The position numbers and the translations under genes are program-made. The notes beneath the pieces are model-generated. The model made no database searches. It had not been told where the DNA came from and saw nothing but the letters and a program-made list of their open reading frames with translations. This document shows, piece after piece, positions 17,655-27,690 of a stretch of DNA of 43,507 nucleotides. Source of the DNA: a candidate division Zixibacteria bacterium CG_4_9_14_3_um_filter_46_8 (GTDB lineage: Bacteria; Zixibacteria; MSB-5A5; UM-FILTER-46-8); NCBI GenBank assembly GCA_002791595.1, contig PFXJ01000128.1, positions 26,365 through 69,871 on the forward strand, given 5' to 3'. Each line of letters begins with the position of its first letter. Position 1 is the first letter of the stretch.

Positions 17655-20600
17655 ATGGTTAAGAATTTTCGTCTTTATTGCGTGGTGTTATATGTTTTCA
17701 TTGCGGCATTTCAATTCCATCCTGCGTGGGCCTATTCATCCAGAACTCCAGACACTGATGGAGTTACGATTCAAAGCAATGATTCCCGCGGAATAGCATT
17801 TACTTTCCGACCTGGAAAGATGAATTTGGATAGGATTGAAACTGCAAGGGGTGATTTCGATATTATAGGTCTTGAAGATGGTTTTTCGCTGAACAAGCCC
17901 GGTTATCCATCACTACCCGCCCGTAAATTCTATATTGCCTTGCCGCCGGGTTCGTCTCCTCAGACATCGGTCTCGGCGGTCATTGGCACAACGATTTTCG
18001 AATCTCTGAAGCCGGCGCCGTTCGAAGATGGCCAGCCAGTCATCCAGCCGCAGTCAATCTCGAAGGCTCTTTATTCCCAGAATGTGGGGAAGATTCGTGA
18101 TATGGACGTGCTGACGCTGACCGTATTAGCGGCGAACTATAACCCCGCGATTAAAACCGCGGCGGCTTATCGGGCAATAAATATAGATATTCGGTTTAAT
18201 GATAATGATGCCAAGCGGTATGAAACAGTTGGGGAGGATAGATTTGCGCGCAAGATAATGAAGAGTCTCTTGTTGAATTACGAAAACTCCAAAGGATGGC
18301 ATTATCGCTTGGATTCAGCGGCAAGTATGGCTTCAGGCTCCCCATTCGATTCCGCTTTTACCTGGCTCAAATTTAGGACGACCCAAGAAGGGATTCACAA
18401 GATAGATTACTACACTCTCTCCGCATCGGGAGTGCCGCTGGCGGAAATAGATCCCCGAACCATAAGAGTATTCGGGTCGGAGGCCAATGAGTTGCCTCCG
18501 GACAATGATGATCCTTACCCGATGCTCAGAGAATTGCCGATTTATGTTTATGGTTCAGAGGACGGCAGCTTTGACAAGACTGATTATATATTTATGTATG
18601 CGCCGGCAGTAAATAGATTCGAATATGACAGTACTTCCGGGCGCGACTTTTATCATTATAATCACTACACAGCCGAAAATTCCTTTTTCTTTACTTATGG
18701 AACCAGCCAATTTAATGAGCCGCCCCGAAGATGGAGCGAGGTGAATATTGATGTGACGGATTCCCAATTGCCCACGGCCAGCACTTTCTATGATTTTATT
18801 CGTGTCGAGCAGAACAAGATGCTCTGGAGGGATAGCGAGGGAAGCATTCAGGATTTTTACGAGTGGTACTGGGAAAGCGGAACATCATTTGATCGATTCA
18901 CTAACGAACAGCTCTTTGATGTGGTTGCCGGTGACACGGGCTGGGTTTACAGTCAGAGCCGCGCTTCTCAGGCAACCGTCAAGGTCAATGGTCAGCCGGC
19001 GACATTCATCTCTTATTCTTCATCCAGTTGGATTACCACCTCACAGACGTTTAATTTTCAGAATGGGCTGAACGAATTGGAATTCGGCTACTCTGGCAAC
19101 GTAACCTTCAATTATTTCGACTTACAATATAATCGTGGCTTATCGGTGGTCAATGATCATTTGCGCTTCCGGGCGCCCAGACAGGCGGGCACATACATAT
19201 TCAGCCTCAATAATGCCGATCCCCAGTATTTATTGTTAGACATCACCGACCCGCTGTCGCCGAGGAAGCTGGTGGGAGGCAACCTCCAGAGCAACAGTTG
19301 GAGATTTCAGTATGCATCAGAGGGACTAAAATCCAATTTCTTTTATGCGGGGCCTTCCTCCCATAAGACCGTCTCCTCTATGGAATCATATTCTCCTGCG
19401 GGTTTGAGAAGCATCTCCAATTCGGCTGATGGAATCATTATTGTATATGATAGTTTCCGAAAACAAGCGGAGCGGCTGGCATCGCATCGTTCATCATTTA
19501 GCGGATTAAATTATTATATTGCTGACTTATCGGATGTATATAACGAATTCGGATGGGGCCGGTCGGACCCTCTTGCCATCCGTTATTTCTTGAGGTATGC
19601 TTTTGAGAATTGGAACGGCACAAAACCGGTCTCATGCACGCTGATAGGCGATGGTCATTATGATTACCTTGATAACTGCAATTTGAATATCCCCAGTTAT
19701 CTGCCTCCTTTCGAGTATCCCCTGGGTTCACTAAAAGCTTGGGCTTCAGATGACAACTATGTCTTTTTCGGCGCTCACGGGGATTACGATAGCGACAATT
19801 CCGGTTTTCCAGATATGATCATCGGCAGATTGCCGGTGAAATCCGCCGATCAACTCTCGGTGGTCATAGACAAGATTATTGACTACGATGCAGGATCCGA
19901 TCTTGGTGAATGGAAGAATACCATAACGATCGTGGCTGACGACCAGTTTAGCTCTGATAGCGACACCGAATGGTTTCATACTAGTCAGGCAGAAACTCTC
20001 AGTAAATATCATACTCCGCCGTCTTATAAACTCAATAAAATATATGCCATTGATTACCCGATGGAAGAAGGCAGAACTAAACCTTTGGTAAGAAAATCAA
20101 TCATCGATTCATTTAATAATGGGTCTTTGATAATTAATTACATCGGCCATGGTAACAAAAACGTTTGGATGCACGAGCATACATTCAGGAAGACCGAAGA
20201 TCTGCCCCACCTGACCAATCGCAAAAGGCTGCCTTTGGTTTTCGCCGCATCCTGCAGTATTGGCGATTTCGATGATCCCACCGATGAAGGAATGGCTGAG
20301 GATTTGCTCCGGGCCAGCAACGGCGGCGCAATTTCGGTAGCATCGGCAACCAGGGGAGTTTATGCCGGTGAAAATGCAGCCCTTAATAACGCATTCTTCG
20401 ATTATATGCTCAGCCCGGATTCCCTCTCGATTTCAGAGGCCTTCTATGTGGCCAAACTGAGCCGGGGTTCCAAACCCAATGATTGGCGCTATACATTATT
20501 TGGAGATCCTGAACAAACTCTTGGCAAGCCCGATTTTCATGTCGCCATTAATTCAGTGGTCTCCGGAACAACGGCTGATACGCTCAGTGCGTTGGCGCTG

Positions 20601-21578
20601 GTAACCGTGACCGGCCAAGTTCAATATCAAGATGGAACGCCGGCCGGCGATTTCAACGGCGTCGTTTATCTTAATGCCTATGATGCCTTGCGAGTCATTC
20701 CTTATGGCACAGTTTATACTTACAAGCTACCTGGAAATATCTTGTTCCGCGGCCCATCTGATGTCCAGAACAGCATCTTTACTTCAAGATTTCTGATGCC
20801 CAAAGATATCGATTATGGCCAGAGTACGGCCAAAATAATCGCCTATACGATTGACGAGAACCAAAATATTGATGGCGCCGGATATCGGGATTCCTTGTAT
20901 CTGGGCAGAGCGACTGAAGCCTTGAATGATTCATTGGGACCGACTATGACCGCCTACATCGATAACAAAATCGTTAGCGGGAGTTTTATGACTGTTGGGC
21001 CCAGCTTCAACTTTATGGCGGTCCTTACTGATTCCAGCGGGATTAATATGACCGGCCAAGCTGGCCACTATATCTCATTGGTAATCGACCATGGCGAGTC
21101 CTTGAACGCCAATGTAACCGATTATTTCGAATATGATATGAATAATTACCAGACCGGGACGCTGGATTATCGAATTGAGGATTTAGCCACCGGAGATCAT
21201 CATATCGAGCTGAAAGCCTGGGATAATTTTAATAACTCTGCTCTGAAATCCTTCACGATCAATGTTGTTTCTCAAGAGCAGACCGAATTGTTGGATGTGA
21301 TGAATTATCCTAATCCGTTCAAAAACAATACGGTTATTCAATACCGTTTGAATCGCGCCGATATATCCAAAGTCGAAGTAAAAATCTACACGCTTTCTGG
21401 TCTCTGGATCAGAACTCTTAAAAACTGCCCATCAGATAATTCTTATAATTTCGTGGAATGGGATGGACGGGATGCCGACGGTGACGAAATCGCTAATGGA
21501 GTGTACATATATAGTGTCATCGCCGCAGGTCCCGGCGGGAGATCGGAGAACATTCAAAAAGCATTGAAACTTAGATAG
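17655..21578 (+). CDS. porU: Type IX secretion system sortase PorU-like (C25 gingipain-family) with its own C-terminal CTD-like domain
   Basis: 1307 aa; TLIGDGHYDY, SDDNYVFFGAHGDYDSDNSGFPDMIIGRLPVKSADQ, LIINYIGHGNKNVW (His) and LPLVFAASCSIGDFD (Cys) typical of C25/PorU; C-terminus MNYPNPFKNNTVIQYRL...NGVYIYSV. Confidence 0.88.
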   Translation: MVKNFRLYCVVLYVFIAAFQFHPAWAYSSRTPDTDGVTIQSNDSRGIAFTFRPGKMNLDRIETARGDFDIIGLEDGFSLNKPGYPSLPARKFYIALPPGSSPQTSVSAVIGTTIFESLKPAPFEDGQPVIQPQSISKALYSQNVGKIRDMDVLTLTVLAANYNPAIKTAAAYRAINIDIRFNDNDAKRYETVGEDRFARKIMKSLLLNYENSKGWHYRLDSAASMASGSPFDSAFTWLKFRTTQEGIHKIDYYTLSASGVPLAEIDPRTIRVFGSEANELPPDNDDPYPMLRELPIYVYGSEDGSFDKTDYIFMYAPAVNRFEYDSTSGRDFYHYNHYTAENSFFFTYGTSQFNEPPRRWSEVNIDVTDSQLPTASTFYDFIRVEQNKMLWRDSEGSIQDFYEWYWESGTSFDRFTNEQLFDVVAGDTGWVYSQSRASQATVKVNGQPATFISYSSSSWITTSQTFNFQNGLNELEFGYSGNVTFNYFDLQYNRGLSVVNDHLRFRAPRQAGTYIFSLNNADPQYLLLDITDPLSPRKLVGGNLQSNSWRFQYASEGLKSNFFYAGPSSHKTVSSMESYSPAGLRSISNSADGIIIVYDSFRKQAERLASHRSSFSGLNYYIADLSDVYNEFGWGRSDPLAIRYFLRYAFENWNGTKPVSCTLIGDGHYDYLDNCNLNIPSYLPPFEYPLGSLKAWASDDNYVFFGAHGDYDSDNSGFPDMIIGRLPVKSADQLSVVIDKIIDYDAGSDLGEWKNTITIVADDQFSSDSDTEWFHTSQAETLSKYHTPPSYKLNKIYAIDYPMEEGRTKPLVRKSIIDSFNNGSLIINYIGHGNKNVWMHEHTFRKTEDLPHLTNRKRLPLVFAASCSIGDFDDPTDEGMAEDLLRASNGGAISVASATRGVYAGENAALNNAFFDYMLSPDSLSISEAFYVAKLSRGSKPNDWRYTLFGDPEQTLGKPDFHVAINSVVSGTTADTLSALALVTVTGQVQYQDGTPAGDFNGVVYLNAYDALRVIPYGTVYTYKLPGNILFRGPSDVQNSIFTSRFLMPKDIDYGQSTAKIIAYTIDENQNIDGAGYRDSLYLGRATEALNDSLGPTMTAYIDNKIVSGSFMTVGPSFNFMAVLTDSSGINMTGQAGHYISLVIDHGESLNANVTDYFEYDMNNYQTGTLDYRIEDLATGDHHIELKAWDNFNNSALKSFTINVVSQEQTELLDVMNYPNPFKNNTVIQYRLNRADISKVEVKIYTLSGLWIRTLKNCPSDNSYNFVEWDGRDADGDEIANGVYIYSVIAAGPGGRSENIQKALKLR

Positions 21579-21666
21579 ATATTTATATAATATGAGATTA
21601 TTCGCAAGTCCGGAATTGTCCGATGAGAATTGAAAATAATGCGATGATATTGAGGAGAAAAAAAGA

Positions 21667-24276
21667 ATGAAAACCCTATTGACCGCCATATTGGCGATAT
21701 TATTGATCTGCGGGATAGTGGCCGACGCAAATGCTCAGGTCAGCCGTGCCGGAGTAATCTTTCTGCTCCTTCCCCCAGGAGCACGAGCATCGGGAATGGG
21801 TGACGCTTTTACATCAATCGCCGATGATGCCACCGCAACTTATTGGAATCCTGCCGGGTTAGGGCGGTATCCATTATCTCCTACCTGGTTTGATTTCCCC
21901 AATAATTCCGGACATAAGATCCGCCAGATTGCAGTTCTTAAAAATGGATTGCCCGATAACAATTATCGAAAATATGACACCTGGGCAATTCTCGACAATC
22001 AATTGGCCCGGTTTGATGGCGAAAAATGGATATTCGGAGATAAATATTATCCGGTGGCTGGAGAAAATGCTGATGATATTGCCAGAAGGTTTTCCGGGGT
22101 GGAAAATACCGATAGCCTTGCGGTTCTAAAACAGAAACTGGCTTCAGTAAATAATGTAATAGGCAAAGCCGAGTTGGTGGCCCTGATTAACAAGATTCAG
22201 GAGAATATTCCGGCCGATTATGCATATATCGAAGATGTGAAATATTCATTGGAATCGTTGCTCAATTCTTGGGCGGAACTTACCATCGATAAGGTGAAAT
22301 ATCAGAAGCTACAGACTTTGGTTAACGAATCGTTGCAGGACGGCGCCTTCAGCGCACTGGAATTTGATAAGGTTACCTTCTCAATCAATAATGCGATTGC
22401 GATACGATTACCGGAGGAACTGGATATCCCCTTTAATTTCGTGCTTCCCGATACCCTGACCATACTGGCTTCCGATGGTGAAGAGCTTTGGCTGGGGACG
22501 CCTTATGGCCTGCATAAATACAATGGCAAACGTTGGACCTCATACACAACTGAGGATTCCTTGATTTCCAATGATATTACCGCTATTGCCTTCGGGAAAA
22601 TGCAATCGGTTTGGATAGGGACCGCGGACGGCCTTTCCAGATTCGCGGGCAGAAAGTTGAGCTCTTTTACAGTCGATAATGGACTTCCCGCGAATCGAAT
22701 CGAGCAAATAGCTATAGGCAAAGGAAATGATATCTGGGTCTCGACCGATAAGGGGCTTGCCAAGTTCGATGGCAGCCAATTCAAATCTGCGCAAGACCAT
22801 CCCGTTAATGTCGGTGAAGACCTTACCAGGATTGCCGCCAAATTCGTCCATCTCAGGCCTGGGCCGGCGCTTGATGCTGTTGCGAAGGCAATAAGGGAAT
22901 ACAATGCTTTGGGCGATTCAACGCTTCAAACTGGAACAAGTATCAAACTCCCGTTCTCAGCGGCCATCAAAGGCAATATTAATGCCATCTATACAGATCC
23001 GGAGGGCATTCTGTGGGTTGGAACCACTGAAGGATTGGTTGGTTACGATGGCGATTCCTGGGATTATCAAGGATTCAAGCAATTTACTGGCAAACAGGGT
23101 GATACCGCAGAAAAAATTGCCATGGGCATTTTGGGAGCCAAGGCGGGTGGAGATAATATCTCCCATCTTGCAGGGAGAATTACCCATTTCAACAGTCTTG
23201 ACGAACAGCCGATCGACGCGGGAGATATGATTTATGTCCCATCTGCGCCGGTTGCCTCGGAAATTATTTCTCTGGGCGGTCTGGATGGCGGTGATGTTTT
23301 GGCAGGTACCAAGTATGGGCCCTTCACGAAATCCGGCGATACCTGGAAAAGGTATATGCACGCTGATCTTGACAAGGCGGAAGTGCTTAGCGTTATCCAG
23401 AAAGAAGGCGAAGTCTGGCTGGCCAGCAAGGACAAGTTGGTTATTAATGCCCATTCCAAACGTGAAATGTCATTTATGCACAGCAACTGGCTTCCTTCCT
23501 TAGCAACTGACATATATTTTGAATACCTCTCGTATGTTCAACATTACCAGGGGATAGGCACTTTGGGCGGGGCAATCACCTTCCTCTCTTATGGCGAGCA
23601 ACAGAGAACAGGAGAACAGGGCGAGGACCTGGGCACATTTTTCTCCTATGAGATGGCCTTGGCAGTGAGTTATGGCGCGAAAATCAACGAGAAATTGGCG
23701 TTGGGGTTAAGCGCGAAATATATAAATTCGCATTTATCGGATCTTGGGGCAGGGCAGGAGAAAGGATCCGGAACCGCATCTTCATTCGCAGTTGATGGCG
23801 GCATGCTATGGAGAACGCCTGTCAGAAGGCTGACCATGGGCTTGACCATAACCAATATCGGACCCGATATTTCTTACATAGATGCCGCCCAGGCTGACCC
23901 GTTGCCAAGAAATTTGACTCTTGGTCTGGCTTACGAGCTCTTCAAGAATCCCTATAATAGACTCACCATCGTAGGCGAGGCTTCAAAACAGCTCATCGAT
24001 CTAACTAAGTTCAATCGTGATTCATTCACGGGCAAGATCGGCGAGAAAATGGAGGAAGTCATCGCTCATATCGGAGCGGAATATTGGTATGGAACATTCC
24101 TGGCTCTGCGCAGCGGGTTTGTGAACGATAAAGCCGGACATCAAAGATACTATACGCTTGGAGCGGGTTTGCAATATTCCAATTATCGGTTTGATTTTTC
24201 TTACATACCATCGACCTCAGAGGAATTCAACCGGTTGGGCAATACGATGAGATTTTCAATGACCGCGAGATTCTAA
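21667..24276 (+). CDS. PorV/PorQ-family outer-membrane barrel with inserted beta-propeller and LysM-like modules
   Basis: N-terminal GARASGMGDAFTSIADDATATYWNPAGLG and C-terminal HSNWLPSLATDIYFEYLSYVQ...GTLGGAITFLSYGEQ...ending SMTARF (terminal Phe), separated by about 530 aa of propeller-like repeats (LWLGTPYGLHKYNGKRWTSY, VWIGTADGLSRF, LWVGTTEGLVGYDGDSW) and LysM-like segments. Confidence 0.85.
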   Translation: MKTLLTAILAILLICGIVADANAQVSRAGVIFLLLPPGARASGMGDAFTSIADDATATYWNPAGLGRYPLSPTWFDFPNNSGHKIRQIAVLKNGLPDNNYRKYDTWAILDNQLARFDGEKWIFGDKYYPVAGENADDIARRFSGVENTDSLAVLKQKLASVNNVIGKAELVALINKIQENIPADYAYIEDVKYSLESLLNSWAELTIDKVKYQKLQTLVNESLQDGAFSALEFDKVTFSINNAIAIRLPEELDIPFNFVLPDTLTILASDGEELWLGTPYGLHKYNGKRWTSYTTEDSLISNDITAIAFGKMQSVWIGTADGLSRFAGRKLSSFTVDNGLPANRIEQIAIGKGNDIWVSTDKGLAKFDGSQFKSAQDHPVNVGEDLTRIAAKFVHLRPGPALDAVAKAIREYNALGDSTLQTGTSIKLPFSAAIKGNINAIYTDPEGILWVGTTEGLVGYDGDSWDYQGFKQFTGKQGDTAEKIAMGILGAKAGGDNISHLAGRITHFNSLDEQPIDAGDMIYVPSAPVASEIISLGGLDGGDVLAGTKYGPFTKSGDTWKRYMHADLDKAEVLSVIQKEGEVWLASKDKLVINAHSKREMSFMHSNWLPSLATDIYFEYLSYVQHYQGIGTLGGAITFLSYGEQQRTGEQGEDLGTFFSYEMALAVSYGAKINEKLALGLSAKYINSHLSDLGAGQEKGSGTASSFAVDGGMLWRTPVRRLTMGLTITNIGPDISYIDAAQADPLPRNLTLGLAYELFKNPYNRLTIVGEASKQLIDLTKFNRDSFTGKIGEKMEEVIAHIGAEYWYGTFLALRSGFVNDKAGHQRYYTLGAGLQYSNYRFDFSYIPSTSEEFNRLGNTMRFSMTARF

Positions 24277-24284
24277 TTTGAGGA

Positions 24285-27200
24285 GTGGGAATTTTGGTTA
24301 GTTGGTTATCTTTTAAGCGATTCATAATCTCCGCCATTATTGCATTATTGACGATGTCTGCTGCTTCGGCATCGAAGGAAATCCTGAATATCGAGAAAAT
24401 CGTGAAGCCGGGCTCCAGCCCATACTCTAAGATTATGCCCGGCAACCGCCCGGAATTTGTTTCGGATGTCTCTCGAAGCAATATCCTAAAGCTTGATCGT
24501 GAGCGTCCCGGAGCTCTTCCTTTTGCTCGAAAAGGTTTGCCGCTTGACGTCTTCCAGGTCGATACCCTCACGGTGCTTGGTTTGCGGGTGCAGTTCAAAG
24601 AAGAAACCCCGAACGATCCGCTGACTACCGGCAATGGGCTGTTTGATATGAGGGACACCCTGCAGTTCAAAGAGGAAGAGGGCCATTACTTCGATACCTC
24701 TCCCCACAATAAAAACTATTTTGCCGCCCATTTGCAGGCGATGTCGCACTATTGGTGGGAGATGTCCGGGCATACTTTGGTCATTCAGTATGAAATCTGG
24801 CCTCCCGGAGTCGATTCCGTTTATCAACTCGATAAGACGAATGGGTATTATCACGAGGAATATGGTGATGACCCGCGCAATGTGCTTGGCGGATATTTCA
24901 AAGATGCCATCGAGTTGGCGGATTCGATTTCGCCGGATTTGGATTTTGCTCAAGCTGATGGCCGTATCAAGCCCATAATAATATTCCACCCCGGATCGGA
25001 TCGACAGAATGATTACAATGGCGACTCACCGCGCGACTTCTACACCGGTTTTCTGTTTCTTTTTGAGCCGGTCGTGGTCGATTCTGGCGCCAATCAGGTT
25101 TCTGAAGGCATTATTATGCCGGAGACCACGACTCAGGATAGGCCCTCGATTGAATGGCCAGTCGGTGTTCTGAACGGAGTGATGGCGCACGAATTTGGCC
25201 ATGTATTGGGGACGCGAGATTTTTATAGTACCTGCAACTTTGGGACCCGCATCGGAGATTTCTCTCTGATGGATAATAACTTCTCCACCACGGGTGCAGA
25301 CTTTGGAGCGAATATCCCTTTCGTCTATGGAGTTCTGCCGGCATCTCTTGATATCTGGACCAAAGCGTATCTCGGTTTTATCAATCCAATCACTGTCACG
25401 GATTCGACCGGAATCGGGATTGTTGCGGCAGGAATGAACAAAGAAGGAACCAAGTGCGTGAAAGTCCCCATCGATAATTATGAATATTTCGTCATCGGGA
25501 ATCATCAGAAGGAGATCGATTATGATGTTTCCAATCCAAACATAGACTATCCTAATGTTATTCTATTGGATAAGGTGACCAGCGTGGTTATGGGGCCGGG
25601 ATATGCTATAACTGATGCGGACACCTTGATCAAAGTAGTGACCGGAGAATACGACCGACTTCTCGATACACCTCCAGAGAATACCAAAGGCGGGATTCTG
25701 GTATTTCATATCGATGAGGTGGTGGCTTATAGCGATTTCTTCGGGGCGGGAATAGGCAACTGGGATCTTAATACTCTACAATGTGATACATCCCGTTGGT
25801 TCATTCGGGTCGTTGAAGCGGATGAGGAAGTTACTTTCGGAAATATCTACCATGCCGGCACCGGCTCCACCGAAGACCTATATCCGTTCGGGAGCAGAAA
25901 TATGCTCAACCCGGACACCAGGCCGTTTTCGTCGGGATCGAATTCCGGAGCCAATACCGGAATTTCCATCAGCAATATTACCGCGCCTGATTCCATTATG
26001 TATATCGATGTGAAGGTGGATAGGCATTTACCCGGATGGCCCAAGAATTCGGTTCCGGGGAATGTAGCCTCACATCCGGTTCCGGTGGATGTCAATGTCG
26101 ATGGCAAAATGGAAATTTTCCAAGCCAATCAATATATACTGACGGGATTCAATTCCGATGGCTCAGGGATTATCAATAATGACTACTCGCTGCAATTATT
26201 AGGATTTGATAATAAGCCGATATCGATTCCGCTCAAGGTTTTCGCCCTTCTGCCAGATTCCATCAGCTATGTCGGAACTCCTTCTGTAGGAGATTTGGAT
26301 GGAGATGGGACCAAAGAGGTGGTTATTGGGGCAAATGATGGCAATCTATATGTGTATAAGGCAAGTGATGGTGATGCCGATGGCTTGGCTGACTTGGCAA
26401 GCGGCTTTCCGGTAGAGCTTGGCGCCGCCGCGGCTGTCACGCCTATTTTGGGCAATTTCGATTCTACCGTTACCCTTGAAATCTGCATGGCCAATATCAA
26501 TGGGAAAGTTACTGTTCACGACCATTCCGGGAATTTGATTTCAGAGGCCGACTCCATTCCCGGCGTACCGAGGGGATTGGCGGTGGGCGGCGACCCAAAT
26601 GCAATTGCTTTCACCTGCAACCCAGCCGATTCGCTCTCCGACAGTTCTTATGTCGGAATGATTCGCCTCGGCGAACATCAGGTCTCCTGGAAGCGGGGAT
26701 ATTTCGATACTTATCTTTATGAACCGGTTATAGGAGATATTGAAGGGGATGAAGTGGAGCAGGTGGTAATAGCTTCCAAGAGCGGCTTAATAGCGGTTTA
26801 CACGGTGCAGGGTGGTGAATTGGCAAATGGCTGGCCTGCGGACGCACAAGATTCGCTTGGCGCCGGCCCGGTCATCGCGGATATCGATAGAAATGGTTTT
26901 GCGGAAATTATTGTGCCAGGTACCAACCAGATTCATTGCTATAGCTTCACCGGCTCGCCGGTGGAGAATTTTCCGGCTGAATTGAATCGGACGCATCCAA
27001 ACGGATTGGTGAATTCACCAGTTATTGTGACCGATGTGGATGCGGATGGATTTCCGGACATACTCGTGGGCGGTCCCCAAAGGGATGTATTCGGATTTAA
27101 TCACAATGGCGGATCACTTGCAATCTTCCCCCTGGCAGTAGGACTGCCGGTTAACTCGTCACCATTCGCCGGAGATATCGACGGCGATGGCGATATCGAT

Positions 27201-27638
27201 TTGGGGGCAAGAGGAGATGACGGGTTTATCAATGCCTGGGATATGGCTCAAACTTTCGTTGACTCACTTAACATTTGGCCTTCTTATGGCGGCGGACCAG
27301 AACATAAGTTCTATCACTCCAAGAACCTCCTCGGGCCGGTGCCGCCATCGGGTCAGCTCTTGTCATCGGTTTATGCCTGGCCGAACCCTTCGCATACCAG
27401 CGCTTCCAACATACATTTCAAGCTTGGTAAGGCCGGCGACGCCCAAATAAATATCAAGATATTCGATGTCGCCGGCAATTTGATGGGTGACTATAACATT
27501 ATCAAAGCAGGACCCGCTGATAACGAATATATTTGGGATAGTTCCGAATTTGCCTCGGGAGTGTATCTGGCAAGGGTCGAAGCCAGATTCGGCGGCGAAA
27601 GCGATTACAAATTCACCAAAATAGCAGTTGTTCGTTGA
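24285..27638 (+). CDS. M6-family (immune inhibitor A-like) metalloprotease with FG-GAP/VCBS-like repeats and C-terminal sorting-like domain
   Basis: MAHEFGHVLGTRDFYST (HExxHxxGxxD); repeats such as GTPSVGDLDGDGTKEVVIGANDGNLYVY and PVIADIDRNGFAEIIVPG; C-terminus YAWPNPSHTSASNIHFKL...SGVYLARV. Start is GTG (24285) or TTG (24294). Confidence 0.88.
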   Translation: MGILVSWLSFKRFIISAIIALLTMSAASASKEILNIEKIVKPGSSPYSKIMPGNRPEFVSDVSRSNILKLDRERPGALPFARKGLPLDVFQVDTLTVLGLRVQFKEETPNDPLTTGNGLFDMRDTLQFKEEEGHYFDTSPHNKNYFAAHLQAMSHYWWEMSGHTLVIQYEIWPPGVDSVYQLDKTNGYYHEEYGDDPRNVLGGYFKDAIELADSISPDLDFAQADGRIKPIIIFHPGSDRQNDYNGDSPRDFYTGFLFLFEPVVVDSGANQVSEGIIMPETTTQDRPSIEWPVGVLNGVMAHEFGHVLGTRDFYSTCNFGTRIGDFSLMDNNFSTTGADFGANIPFVYGVLPASLDIWTKAYLGFINPITVTDSTGIGIVAAGMNKEGTKCVKVPIDNYEYFVIGNHQKEIDYDVSNPNIDYPNVILLDKVTSVVMGPGYAITDADTLIKVVTGEYDRLLDTPPENTKGGILVFHIDEVVAYSDFFGAGIGNWDLNTLQCDTSRWFIRVVEADEEVTFGNIYHAGTGSTEDLYPFGSRNMLNPDTRPFSSGSNSGANTGISISNITAPDSIMYIDVKVDRHLPGWPKNSVPGNVASHPVPVDVNVDGKMEIFQANQYILTGFNSDGSGIINNDYSLQLLGFDNKPISIPLKVFALLPDSISYVGTPSVGDLDGDGTKEVVIGANDGNLYVYKASDGDADGLADLASGFPVELGAAAAVTPILGNFDSTVTLEICMANINGKVTVHDHSGNLISEADSIPGVPRGLAVGGDPNAIAFTCNPADSLSDSSYVGMIRLGEHQVSWKRGYFDTYLYEPVIGDIEGDEVEQVVIASKSGLIAVYTVQGGELANGWPADAQDSLGAGPVIADIDRNGFAEIIVPGTNQIHCYSFTGSPVENFPAELNRTHPNGLVNSPVIVTDVDADGFPDILVGGPQRDVFGFNHNGGSLAIFPLAVGLPVNSSPFAGDIDGDGDIDLGARGDDGFINAWDMAQTFVDSLNIWPSYGGGPEHKFYHSKNLLGPVPPSGQLLSSVYAWPNPSHTSASNIHFKLGKAGDAQINIKIFDVAGNLMGDYNIIKAGPADNEYIWDSSEFASGVYLARVEARFGGESDYKFTKIAVVR

Positions 27639-27690
27639 TCTTTGGAATGAAAAAAATGTCGTTATTTTATACATTGATGAGGAGGTTTCT

